From CAYYHA01 sp964471535 (GTDB lineage: Bacteria > Myxococcota > Myxococcia > SLRQ01): DNA of 24,577 nucleotides. A program made the position numbers and the translations under genes. This document shows, piece after piece, positions 1-7,226 of this stretch. The DNA lies in the NCBI GenBank assembly GCA_964471535.1, contig CAYYHA010000042.1, positions 1 to 24,577 on the forward strand, given 5' to 3'. How positions within the stretch are numbered: the first letter of the stretch is position 1; every line of letters begins with the position of its first letter. Under the pieces are notes generated by a model that saw nothing but the letters and a program-made list of their open reading frames with translations, was not told where the DNA came from and did no database searches.

Positions 1-931
1 GCCCCCGCCCCGGCGCCTCGGGGGGCAGCCGCCCCGCATCGTCGAGGAGCAGCGCCATCAGGCTGCCCTGCACCCACAGGGCCATCCACGCCGCCGCCAC
101 CGTGGAGATGATCTGTCCAACGACTGCCGCGAGGAGGCCGAAGCGCCCGACGAGCGCCTCCGGTGGCGCGAGGGCGCGCAGCCCCATCAGCGAGGCGAGC
201 ACGAGGCCGACGAGAAGCGAGATGCCCGCCAGCGCCAGGATGAGCAGCAGCACCTCCACCGGCCGGCGGAGCAGGAGGGCCATCGCCTCGAAGATGGCCA
301 CCCCGAAGCGCTCGCCGAGGCCCACCACCCGAAGGACCGCCAGGCGGGTCGTGAGATCCCAGACCCCCGTCAGGAAGAGCACGCTCGCGAGGGCCAGGGC
401 CATCAGGGCCGCACCCCCTAGGCCCCCACGATCGAAGAAGACCACAAGGCCCGCCGCCAACGCCACGAGCGTGTAGAGGAAGAGCGCGAGATAGGAGAGC
501 AGGGCCAACCCGCCCACCGCCGCGACCTCGGCGAAGCGGCCCCGCACGGCATCGAAGAAGACCCCGCGGCCGCCCGCCCCCGCCTCGAGCTCCCGGGCGA
601 AGACGCCGGCGGTGCCCGTGGCCACCAAGAGGCGCAGGTAGAAGGTGAGCACCGTGCCCGTGACCGCGAGGCCGAGCACCGGTCCCAGGAACTCGGGGGC
701 GCCGAGCACCAAGGTCAGCGCCTCGCCCAGGAGGGCCCCAGGCCTGGGGCTGAACGGCAGGACGGGGAGCAGGCGAAGCAGCCGGCGCCCCAGGATCACC
801 GCCGCCACCAGGGGCGGCATCCACGCGGCAAGCCCGGCACACAACTCCACCGCGGTCTGCGGGAGGAGCAGCCACGGGCGCTTCGACGCCACCGCGAGGC
901 CCGAGCCGATGTGCCGTCCCACCGGGCGCAT
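1..931 (-). CDS. Multi-pass integral membrane protein of unknown function, C-terminus cut by window edge
   Basis: I translated this frame by hand: it is open from an ATG at 931 to the window edge, giving 310 residues without a stop. The protein begins MRPVGRHIGSGLAVASKRPW and consists of several long hydrophobic stretches (near residues 20-45, 75-100, 135-165, 170-190, 220-250 and 265-295) joined by short charged loops. This is a polytopic inner-membrane protein. I recognise no catalytic motif and assign no function. The visible end (LLLDDAGRLPPEAPGRG) is soluble-looking, so little may be missing. No Shine-Dalgarno precedes the ATG. Instead TAGGCT lies 7 bases upstream, which fits a leaderless start. 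The gene is divergent from lexA and shares its 170-base intergenic region. The plus-strand reading frames over this stretch are arginine/serine/proline-rich and look like shadows. Confidence 0.72.
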   Translation of the reverse strand, partial: MRPVGRHIGSGLAVASKRPWLLLPQTAVELCAGLAAWMPPLVAAVILGRRLLRLLPVLPFSPRPGALLGEALTLVLGAPEFLGPVLGLAVTGTVLTFYLRLLVATGTAGVFARELEAGAGGRGVFFDAVRGRFAEVAAVGGLALLSYLALFLYTLVALAAGLVVFFDRGGLGGAALMALALASVLFLTGVWDLTTRLAVLRVVGLGERFGVAIFEAMALLLRRPVEVLLLILALAGISLLVGLVLASLMGLRALAPPEALVGRFGLLAAVVGQIISTVAAAWMALWVQGSLMALLLDDAGRLPPEAPGRG

Positions 932-938
932 GCCACGC

Positions 939-944
939 AGCCTA
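939..944 (-). promoter_or_regulatory. Possible -10 box (TAGGCT) for a leaderless transcript of the membrane-protein gene
   Basis: Read on minus, TAGGCT matches the TAnnnT form of a -10 box. It ends 7 bases before the ATG at 931, so transcription could begin at or near the start codon. No convincing -35 box is seen at 16-18 bases. The assignment rests mainly on the same arrangement recurring at other genes in the window. Confidence 0.3.
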
Positions 945-962
945 CACCCAGCGGTCGTTTTC

Positions 963-991
963 TTGACGCCTAATCACCCGTTCAGTATCTC
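963..991 (+). promoter_or_regulatory. lexA promoter, TTGACG - 17 bases - TATCTC
   Basis: TTGACG at 963-968 matches the sigma-70 -35 consensus at five of six bases. It is followed after exactly 17 bases by TATCTC at 986-991, a weaker -10 box. Transcription would start near 998, giving a leader of about 100 bases before the lexA ATG, which has its own Shine-Dalgarno. The spacer is filled by a LexA-type operator, so the promoter is probably autorepressed by LexA. Confidence 0.6.
970..986. promoter_or_regulatory. LexA operator (SOS box), Myxococcus type
   Basis: The 17 bases CTAATCACCCGTTCAGT fit the consensus CTRHAMRYBYGTTCAGS, which I recall as the M. xanthus LexA box, at 15 of 17 positions; the mismatches are T at position 5 and T at position 17. 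The half-site GTTCAG is intact. The box lies exactly between the -35 and -10 hexamers of the lexA promoter, where a bound repressor would block RNA polymerase. It could also affect the divergent gene starting at 931, since it sits about 40 bases upstream of that start. Confidence 0.68.
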
Positions 992-1101
992 CAGGGAGGG
1001 CGCGCCCCCTCGCCGGGCCGCCAAGTCTCCACGACGCAACCGTTCCACCCCCTCCCCGAACGCACCTGGCCACCCCGGGCAGAAAGAGAAGGAGTACCCC
1101 C

Positions 1102-1911
1102 ATGCAGGACAAGGCGATGCGACCCGCCGAACGAACCTCTGCGCGTGAAACGGCCCGCCCTTCAGGTACGAGCGCGCAGGGACCGACCGCGCACCTGCCC
1201 CCGCTCACGCCCCGGCAGCAGGCCATCCTCGACTTCGTCCATCGCGAGAGCCTCGAGCGCGGTTACCCCCCGACCATCCGCGAGATCGGACGGGCCTTCG
1301 GCATCCGCTCGACAAATGGGGTCAACGATCACCTGAAGGCCCTCGAGCGCAAGGGCTACCTCCATCGCGGCGACAAGAAGTCGCGGGCGCTTCGCGTGAC
1401 ACAGGCGGCGCTGCAGCACCTGGGGCTTCCCGCCGAGGCCCCACCTGACGACGCGGTCCCCGCGCGGCACAGGCCCGCCGGGAACGTCGTCCCCGCGCTG
1501 CTCCCTCGCGGGGAGACGGTGGCCGTACCGATCGTCGGCGCCGTGGCCGCAGGCGCCCCCATCCTCGCCGAGGAGAACGTCGAGGACACGGTGCACGTGG
1601 ACTCCTTCTTCCTCGGTGGCACCAACAAGAAGGTCTTTGCCCTGAAGGTGCGCGGCGATTCCATGATCGAGGACGGCATCCACGATGGCGACTACATCTT
1701 CGTGAAGAAGCAGCTCACCGCGGAACGCGGCGAGATCGTGGTCGCCATGATCGAGGGCGAGGCGACGGTGAAACGCTACTTCCCGGAAGGCGACCGGGTG
1801 CGCTTCCAACCCGCCAACGCGGCGATGGAGCCCATCTACGTCCACCGCTCCGAGTTCCGGGAGACGCAAATCCTAGGCGTCGTCGTGGGCGTCTACCGGC
1901 GCATCCACTGA
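1102..1911 (+). CDS. lexA: LexA repressor, SOS regulator and self-cleaving serine peptidase
   Basis: The protein represses DNA-damage genes and cleaves itself when RecA filaments form. Residues 34-98 are the winged-helix DNA-binding domain (LTPRQQAILDF, then GYPPTIREIGRAFGIRSTNGV). Residues 100-140 form a long linker. The C-terminal half is the S24 peptidase domain, with the expected Ala150-Gly151 cleavage site (GAVAAGAPI), nucleophile Ser187 (RGDSMIEDG) and general base Lys224 (EATVKRYF). AAGGAG at 1089-1094, 7 bases from the ATG, supports this start. It gives 269 residues, longer than the roughly 200 of E. coli LexA because of about 33 extra residues at the N-terminus and the longer linker. 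A second ATG five codons in is possible. The gene stands alone and has an SOS box in its promoter. Confidence 0.97.
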   Translation: MQDKAMRPAERTSARETARPSGTSAQGPTAHLPPLTPRQQAILDFVHRESLERGYPPTIREIGRAFGIRSTNGVNDHLKALERKGYLHRGDKKSRALRVTQAALQHLGLPAEAPPDDAVPARHRPAGNVVPALLPRGETVAVPIVGAVAAGAPILAEENVEDTVHVDSFFLGGTNKKVFALKVRGDSMIEDGIHDGDYIFVKKQLTAERGEIVVAMIEGEATVKRYFPEGDRVRFQPANAAMEPIYVHRSEFRETQILGVVVGVYRRIH

Positions 1912-1915
1912 ACGC

Positions 1916-1939
1916 GGGGCGCGACCCACCGCACGCCCC
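1916..1939. terminator. Weak stem-loop between convergent lexA and the TPR lipoprotein gene
   Basis: GGGGCG at 1916-1921 pairs with CGCCCC at 1934-1939 around a 12-base loop, in the short gap between two convergent stop codons. There is no U-tract beyond TCTAG. A role as a shared bidirectional terminator is plausible from position only. Confidence 0.3.
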
Positions 1940-1940
1940 T

Positions 1941-3257
1941 CTAGTGTGACCGGGCCTGGCACCAGTCGAGTGCGGCGCGCACCGCCGGAGCGACCTTGGG
2001 CGCTGCAGCGCCTGTCGCCGCCGCCTTGGCCGCCCCCTCGTTCTCATCCGCGGGCGCCTCCTGCCTGGCCGTACCCCCGCCGGCTGCGTCGCCCCGGGCG
2101 AGTTCACGGATCTTCGAGCAGGAGAAGCGCACCTCGTGCTCGCGCCCGGGAAGCCGGGCTTGCGCCCGGGCGAGCTTCCACCACAGCGCCACGCCACCTC
2201 CCGCCTCGGGGTCGGTGGCGACCAGCTTGTAGAGTTCTGCGGCGCGCAGCGGATCGTCCACGCCGGCGAGCAGGTCGGCCACCTTTTCGATGAGGACGGG
2301 GTCCGCCCCGTCGAGGTGGGCCAGCGCCTGCTCCGCCGCCTCCTTTGCCTCGTCCATGCGCTTTTGTCCCAGGTAGAAATGCCCGAGCGCCTCCCACACC
2401 CGCGCGTTGTCCGGCGCGATCTTGCGGGCCGTCTCGAAGGCATCGAGCGCACCGTCCGCATCCCCCGTCGATTCGCGCAGGCTGCCCACCAAGAGCCAGG
2501 CCATGTGGTCGTCCTCGCTCCTCCGAGCCGCCTCCTCCAGGGCCTCGAGGGCGCCGTGCAGATCCTTCGCCGCGATGCGCGCCTCCCCGAGCGCCTGCCA
2601 GACTTCGGCCCCGTCGAGCCCCTTCTGGATCGCCGAGGCGAAGGCACGGGCGGCCTCGGCGGGTCGCCCCGAGCGCATCAGCGCTTCTGCGAGCGTCCGC
2701 ATGTATTCGGCGGCCTTCTTCCCCTCGCTCTTGTCCGCGGCCGTCCGGTACGCCTCGAGCGCCCCGTCCACATTCCCTTCCGCCAGCGCGATCTCCGCAA
2801 GGTAGCGATGCGGCTCGCCGCTCTCGGGTTTCAGCTCGGCCGCCTTCTCATAGGCCTCCCGCGCCTCCTGCAGCTTTCCGCCAAGACGCAGCGCGTGGCC
2901 GAGGCCCATCCACGAGAGGAACTTCGTCGGCTCGGCGGCGAGCACCTTGCGAAACTGCGCTTCGGCCTCCTGCGGCATGCGCATCCCCAGGAAGCACTCC
3001 CCGAGGGCGTGCCGCGCCTCGAGGTATTGGGGGTTCAGCTCGAGCACCTGCTTCAGATCGAAGGCCGCCGACTGAAAGTCACCATCGGCCATGCTCTGCT
3101 GCGCCTTCGCGTAGAGCCCGCGCGCCTTCACGTCGCTGTCGACCTCCGACGAGCTGGGGCAGCCCAAGAGCGAAAGCCCCAGCGCTGCCGCAAGGAGGCA
3201 GGCTGCAGCAGCCGCAAGGGAGCGAGGGCGGCGAGCCGGTGGGGGGCGCTGCGACAC
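1941..3257 (-). CDS. TPR-repeat lipoprotein
   Basis: A 438-residue envelope protein built almost entirely of tetratricopeptide repeats, which serve as protein-binding scaffolds. From a GTG at 3257 the N-terminus has basic residues (ARRPRS), a hydrophobic core rich in Ala and Leu, and a lipobox LLGC with Cys33 as the lipidated residue. From about residue 45 to 350 there are consecutive 34-residue units, for example FQSAAFDLKQVLELNPQYLE, PQEAEAQFRKVLAAEPTKFL and LQEAREAYEKAAELKPESGE. The C-terminal tail (from about 395) is Ala/Glu/Lys-rich and ends DWCQARSH. The start is not certain: there is no Shine-Dalgarno, but it is the only reasonable start codon before the signal peptide and lies 11 bases after the upstream stop, so it probably relies on coupling. 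It forms a pair with the upstream transporter gene. Partners and process are unknown. Confidence 0.85.
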   Translation of the reverse strand: MSQRPPPARRPRSLAAAAACLLAAALGLSLLGCPSSSEVDSDVKARGLYAKAQQSMADGDFQSAAFDLKQVLELNPQYLEARHALGECFLGMRMPQEAEAQFRKVLAAEPTKFLSWMGLGHALRLGGKLQEAREAYEKAAELKPESGEPHRYLAEIALAEGNVDGALEAYRTAADKSEGKKAAEYMRTLAEALMRSGRPAEAARAFASAIQKGLDGAEVWQALGEARIAAKDLHGALEALEEAARRSEDDHMAWLLVGSLRESTGDADGALDAFETARKIAPDNARVWEALGHFYLGQKRMDEAKEAAEQALAHLDGADPVLIEKVADLLAGVDDPLRAAELYKLVATDPEAGGGVALWWKLARAQARLPGREHEVRFSCSKIRELARGDAAGGGTARQEAPADENEGAAKAAATGAAAPKVAPAVRAALDWCQARSH

Positions 3258-3268
3258 GAGAGAGGAGG

Positions 3269-5046
3269 CTACATCAAGAGCAGGCCTGCGGCGAAGAGCA
3301 GCCCGGCGCCGAGCATCACCACCAGAGTGTAGCCGACGATGTCCTTGGCCTTCAGCCCCGTGATCCCGAGAAGGGGCAGCGCCCAGAACGGCTGCAGCAT
3401 GTTGGTCCATTGATCTCCGTAGGCGACGGCGAGGATGGCGGTGCGCAGGGGCACATCGAGGTGCCGCGCCGCCTCCACCACGATGGGCCCCTGCACCGCC
3501 CACTGCCCGCCGCCCGACGGGACGAAGACGTTGACCAGTCCCGCCGAAAGGAAGGCGAGCAAGGGAAAGGCCGCCTGTCCCCCCGCCTCCACCAGCGCGG
3601 CAGAAACGATCTCGAGCAGCCCGCTCTCCTTCATGATGGCGAGAATCCCCGCGTAGAAGGGAAACTGCAGGAGGATGCCCGCGGTCCCCGGCGTCGCCTC
3701 TCCGATGGCTTCCACGTAGGCCGCCGGGGTCTCGCGCAGCAGGATTCCCACCGAGAGGAAGGCGAGGATCATCAGATTGAGGTCGAGGCCGAAGCCACTC
3801 TCGGCGAGGCGCCACTGCAGGTAGCCCACGCCGGCGGCGCCGACCACGAGGGCCAGGGCCCGCCCCTGGTCCAACTCCAGGGCCGGCGTGAGCACCGAAT
3901 CGTCTCCCCGCAGGCCCAGGGCCGCGGCCGGCAACAGGAAGAGCAGGTAGGCCCCCACGGCGACGCCGAGCGGCACCAGGACCAGCGCCGGGCCGCTCAT
4001 GGCGTCGCGCACGAGGTAGCCGGTGAGGCCTGCGGCACCCAGGCTGGCCACCCAGGCGGTGGAGCGCGAGAGGCGGTGCACCGCCTCGTCCCAAGCCGCC
4101 ACCAGGCGGAGGATGAGCTGCCGGCCGATGAAGAAGAGCGCCACGGCGTCGACGACGACCATCGCCCAGGAGGGCCGTCCATCCTTCGCCCAGGTGGCCG
4201 CGAGCGTCGCCCCCACCACGGCCGCCGCCAGCACCGCACCGCCCAGGTAGGCGATGAGGTCGAGGGCGCCGCCAACACCCACGGCCTCGTCCGCCTCGCG
4301 CTCCGCCGAGTTCCCGCACACCGAGGAGAAGGGCTGCACNNNNNNNNNNGCACGATGCCCGAGAGCGCCAGCGGCACGCCCCGCTGCACCGCCTCCCCCT
4401 CGGCGGGGGACATGAGCCACAGGAGCGCCGCCGAACCCACGACGACGGCGAGACACACGGCGACGTTCACCGGGGCAAAGATCGTCTCGCTCACCGGCAC
4501 GACGCCGACCTCGGGGAGAATCTCGCGCTTCGCGGTGGCCATGATGAGCGGCGCACTCCCCGAAAGCCCGCCGTGCCAAACCAAGAGGCCCAGGTAGCCG
4601 GCGGCACCGAGCAGGGGGTAGTGGATCCGAAGCCCGCGCGCCTCCCCCTGACGCCCCATCTCCCGGGCGAGATAGGCGCCCACCACCAGCCCCAGGCCCC
4701 AGTTCACCAGCCCGGTGAGCCCTGCGACCAGCGCCGTCACGAAGACGGCGCCCGCCCCACTGCGCGGGAGCCCCGCGAGGCGGCGCACCGTCCGCCGAAC
4801 CGGGGCCGAGGTGGCGATCGCATGCCCCGTCACCAGCACCAGCGCCATCTGCATGGCGAAGGCGAGGAAGCCCCAGAGCCCGCCGGCCCAGGCGCGCAGG
4901 AGCGCGAGGGGGGTCACACCGGTCAGGGTGAGCGCCGCGGCGGCGGCGAGGAGCGTGAGGAGCAGAGCCAGGACGTAGGGGTCCGGCATCCGCCGCTGCG
5001 CCCACGCCGCAAAGGACTCCCCCATCCGACGGATCAGCGCGTTCAT
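3269..5046 (-). CDS. Short-chain fatty acid transporter (AtoE family), interrupted by an N run, with extra membrane block
   Basis: The ends match the AtoE/SCFA_trans permease family, which takes up acetoacetate, butyrate and similar acids. The N-terminal 232 residues carry RRMPDPYVLALLLTLLA and NWGLGLVVGAYLAREMG. The C-terminal part carries SAGLVNVFVPSGGGQWAVQG and AYGDQWTNMLQPFWALPLLG, both family hallmarks. The frame breaks at the 10 N at 4340-4349. The two halves are in different frames as written, so the true gap must be 2 modulo 3 bases long, and I treat this as an assembly gap rather than a mutation. With it closed the protein is about 590 residues, against about 440 for the family as I know it. 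The excess is a block of about 130-150 residues with several hydrophobic segments between the gap and LTPALELDQGRALA. No clear Shine-Dalgarno precedes the ATG at 5046; the family's usual N-terminus supports it. Confidence 0.8.
4340..4349. other. Assembly gap of 10 N
   Basis: Ten undetermined bases lie inside the fatty acid transporter gene. To rejoin the two coding halves the real length must be 2 modulo 3 (for example 8 or 11), so the 10 N are a placeholder. The sequence on either side comes from different contigs or unresolved reads. Confidence 0.97.
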
Positions 5047-5147
5047 GCGTGGAGCAAAGGAGAAAGCGGCCCGGCGGGCAAGGCCCAGCGCACGAGGCCC
5101 CGCACGGGCATGCGCAGCCGAAGCGGAGGCGGCGGGACCCCAAGGTC

Positions 5148-5185
5148 GGCGGGGCGGCCCCGTCGGAAAGACGGGCCGCCCCGCC
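5148..5185 (-). terminator. Strong GC-rich hairpin just downstream of tRNA-Val
   Basis: Two arms of 17 and 16 bases (5148-5164 and 5170-5185) pair completely except for one bulged C, around a 5-base loop. The hairpin begins 2 bases past the tRNA 3' end in the direction of transcription. No U-tract follows. It is probably the tRNA terminator, or a barrier protecting or processing the 3' end. Confidence 0.6.
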
Positions 5186-5187
5186 TG

Positions 5188-5259
5188 TGCGCGCGCCTGG
5201 ATTTGAACCAGGGACTTCCACCGTGTGAAGGTGGCACTCTACCGCTGAGTTACGCGCGC
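5188..5259 (-). tRNA. tRNA-Val, anticodon CAC
   Basis: On the minus strand a full 72-base cloverleaf can be drawn. The 7-bp acceptor stem is GCGCGCG with CGCGCGC. The D-arm ACTC/GAGT carries AGCGGTA in the loop. The anticodon stem CCACC/GGTGG has loop TTCACAC, so the anticodon is CAC and reads GTG codons. The variable region is AAGTC, and the T-arm CCTGG/CCAGG has loop TTCAAAT. The discriminator base is A. The genomic sequence does not encode the CCA end (CAG follows), so it must be added by the CCA-adding enzyme. GTG is a heavily used valine codon in a genome this GC-rich. Confidence 0.95.
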
Positions 5260-5273
5260 CTTTCGGGCCGCGG

Positions 5274-5302
5274 AGTATCCACGGGCCCCTCGACCCTGTC
5301 AA
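5274..5302 (-). promoter_or_regulatory. tRNA-Val promoter, TTGACA - 17 bases - GATACT
   Basis: On minus, a perfect -35 box TTGACA (5302-5297) is followed by exactly 17 bases and GATACT (5279-5274), which matches the -10 consensus at four of six. Transcription would start about 8 bases before the mature tRNA 5' end at 5259. A strong consensus promoter with a GC-rich stretch around the start site is what is expected for a stable RNA gene. Confidence 0.75.
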
Positions 5303-5310
5303 CGCCATCG

Positions 5311-5347
5311 CCCGCCCGCAGCCACGGTCTGTCGGCCACGGGGCGGG
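5311..5347 (-). terminator. Weak stem-loop after the coiled-coil gene
   Basis: CCCGCCC at 5311-5317 and GGGCGGG at 5341-5347 can pair across a 23-base loop. The stem begins right after the stop codon at 5349 of the last gene of the helicase-Hsp70 cluster. The loop is long and there is no U-tract, so this is suggested mainly by position. Confidence 0.25.
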
Positions 5348-5348
5348 A

Positions 5349-5609
5349 TCAGGCGCCGCCGGCGACGCGATCGGAGAGATGGCGCAGGCGCCGGCGCAGC
5401 TTGGAGAGGCGGCGGCCGATCCGAGCGACGTCCTCCTTGGTCGGCAGGCCGACGGTGTGGAGAACCTGCTGCTGCATCTCCTTCACTGTCTCGCGGCCCT
5501 TTTGCACCGTCTGCAACGCCTGCATGATTCGCTGTGCCTTCTCGGGGTCGCTCATCAGGTCGCTCATGAGCTTCATGCCCGCTTCGGTCGCCTTCTCTTT
5601 CACGCCCAT
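5349..5609 (-). CDS. Small charged coiled-coil protein, unknown function
   Basis: 86 residues, mostly helical by composition. There is an N-terminal helix with MSDLMSDPEKAQRIMQALQ, a middle segment KGRETVKEMQQQVLH, then GLPTKEDVARIGRRLSKLRR followed by more Arg/Leu heptads. The 'LPTKEDV...L' lead-in to a heptad helix resembles the C-terminal part of phasin/PhaF-like granule-associated proteins, but this is a loose resemblance and I assign no function. It starts 3 bases after the stop of the Hsp70 gene. Its Shine-Dalgarno (AAGGAG) lies in the last codons of that gene, so the two are almost certainly cotranscribed and translationally linked. An accessory role to the Hsp70 is an inference from position only. 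Confidence 0.82.
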   Translation of the reverse strand: MGVKEKATEAGMKLMSDLMSDPEKAQRIMQALQTVQKGRETVKEMQQQVLHTVGLPTKEDVARIGRRLSKLRRRLRHLSDRVAGGA

Positions 5610-5612
5610 GGC

Positions 5613-7226
5613 CTACTCCTTTTCCTTTCCTCGGAAGACGCGGCGAATGGAAGAGAGAAGACCGCGTGCTTCGCTTCGTTCCCGGCGCATCTCCGCTTCG
5701 AGGCGCCGGCGCTCCATCTCCTCCGCCCACGCGCGTTTCAGGCTTTCGGGAGCATCGCGCGTCACCAAGGTCACCTCCTGGTGATGCCCACCCTGCTCGA
5801 CGATCACGTGGAGGAGGCATTCCTCGTCCAGCCGGAAGGTCACCTTCGAGACACCACGGGGGAAGCGCACGCTGCCGAGATACTCGTTGTCGACGATGCG
5901 ATCCGACTCCCCCTGGAAGATGTCGAGCTCCACCTCCCCCTGCGCGTTGCGCGGCGGCGGCAGTGCGAAGGTCTTCTCCCGGGGGATGGTCTCGTTCTTG
6001 TCCAGCACCTTCTTGAAGCGCCCACCCGGCGCCGCGATGCCCACTGGCATCGAGAGCACGTCGACCAGGGTGAGCGCGTAGTCGTGCGTCAGCGAGTCGG
6101 CGAGGAGTGCTGCGCCGAGCGCGACACACTCGTCGGGGTGGATTCCCTTGCGCGGTGGCCGTCCGAAGTGCTGGTGGATGCGGCCCTGTACGAGCGGCAT
6201 TCGCGTCTGCCCACCGACGAGGATGACCTCCTCGACCTCCCGCGGCCCGAGCCCCACCTCCGAGAGGACCTCGTTGCAGACGGTGACCGTGCGCTCCACC
6301 AGATCGCGGGTGAGCGCGTTGAACTTCTCGCGCGTCAGCGGCACCTGTAGGTCGATGGGGCGTCCCTTGCGCTCGGTCACATAGGGGAGCCGGATGACCA
6401 CGTTGGACAGAAGTGAGAGGTCGATCTTCGCCGCTTCCGCGGCGCTCTCGATGCGCTGCATGACCACGGGGTCGTCGCGAAGATCGATCCTGTGTGCCTT
6501 CTCGAACTCCTCGAGCACGTACTCCACGATCCGCGCATCGAAGTCGGCGCCCCCAAGAAAGGTGTCACCGCCGGTGGCGACCACTTGGAAGACGTTGCCG
6601 TGGAGCTCGAGGATGCTCACATCGAAGGTGCCGCCGCCGAGGTCGTAGACGAGGATCCGGTTGTCGAAGCCACGGTTGAAGCCATAGGCGATCGCGGCCG
6701 CGGTCGGCTCGTTGACGATGCGCCGCACGGCGAATCCCGCCCGCTGCCCCGCCTCCTTCACGGCGCTGCGCTGCGTATCGTTGTAGTAGGCAGGGACCGC
6801 GATGACGGCTTCGTCGACCGGTCCGCCCAGGAACTGCTCCGCCACGGTCTTCACGTGGGCGAGGATGAGGGCGCTCACCTCCGGCAGGCTCAGGAGGCGG
6901 CCGCCGAGGCGCACGGCGGTCGAACCGCCCGGTCCTTCCACGATTTCGTAGCTGAAGCGGTCCTTCAGCTCCTGCACGAAGGGACTGGAGAAGGGGCGCC
7001 CGATGAAGCGCTTGTGGCCGACGATGGTCTGCTTCGGATTGACGACCCGCTGGTCCTTCGCGACGTTGCCGACGACGATGTCCCCCTTTTCCGTCAGCGC
7101 CACCACCGACGGGAGCACCAGGCGGCCCTTGTCGCTGGGCACCACCTTGGGCACCCGGTTGCTCACGTAGGCCACGCAGGTATTGGTGGTGCCCAGATCG
7201 ATGCCGACGATCCGGCGTTGGCTCAA
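5613..7226 (-). CDS. Hsp70 (DnaK-like) chaperone with short C-terminus
   Basis: An ATP-dependent protein-folding chaperone of 537 residues. The nucleotide-binding domain shows GIDLGTTNTCVAYV (8-21), VPAYYNDTQR (144-153), IVNEPTAAAIAYG (170-182), YDLGGGTFDVSIL (194-206) and later ILVGGQTRMPLV. A substrate-binding beta domain follows (LSMPVGIAAPGG, then FQGESDRIVDNEYLG). The protein then ends after one basic helix (ERRRLEAEMRRERSEARGLL). It is about 100 residues shorter than E. coli DnaK, lacking most of the helical lid and any EEVD-type tail. It is therefore probably a specialised paralogue, not the main DnaK; no dnaJ or grpE lies nearby. The start is a TTG whose preceding GAGGAGG is a good Shine-Dalgarno. 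This TTG overlaps the stop of the lipoprotein gene (TTGA), so translation is coupled. Confidence 0.93.
   Translation of the reverse strand: MSQRRIVGIDLGTTNTCVAYVSNRVPKVVPSDKGRLVLPSVVALTEKGDIVVGNVAKDQRVVNPKQTIVGHKRFIGRPFSSPFVQELKDRFSYEIVEGPGGSTAVRLGGRLLSLPEVSALILAHVKTVAEQFLGGPVDEAVIAVPAYYNDTQRSAVKEAGQRAGFAVRRIVNEPTAAAIAYGFNRGFDNRILVYDLGGGTFDVSILELHGNVFQVVATGGDTFLGGADFDARIVEYVLEEFEKAHRIDLRDDPVVMQRIESAAEAAKIDLSLLSNVVIRLPYVTERKGRPIDLQVPLTREKFNALTRDLVERTVTVCNEVLSEVGLGPREVEEVILVGGQTRMPLVQGRIHQHFGRPPRKGIHPDECVALGAALLADSLTHDYALTLVDVLSMPVGIAAPGGRFKKVLDKNETIPREKTFALPPPRNAQGEVELDIFQGESDRIVDNEYLGSVRFPRGVSKVTFRLDEECLLHVIVEQGGHHQEVTLVTRDAPESLKRAWAEEMERRRLEAEMRRERSEARGLLSSIRRVFRGKEKE

Noticed and set aside
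102..1148. Plus-strand open frames at 102-476 and 645-1148 over the first kilobase
   Set aside because: Arg/Ser/Pro-rich composition with no domain pattern. The minus frame over 1-931 has clear hydrophobic helices and a plausible start, so these are shadows.
1941..4319. One 792-residue minus-strand frame covering the TPR gene and reaching back to the N run
   Set aside because: Its first 354 residues are an out-of-frame reading of the fatty acid transporter; the true gene begins at the GTG at 3257 with a lipoprotein signal.
2136..4597. Long plus-strand frames (398 and 750 residues) over the TPR and transporter genes
   Set aside because: Antisense shadows caused by high GC at third positions; low-complexity Arg/Pro/His composition, one runs through the N, and the opposite strand encodes recognisable proteins.
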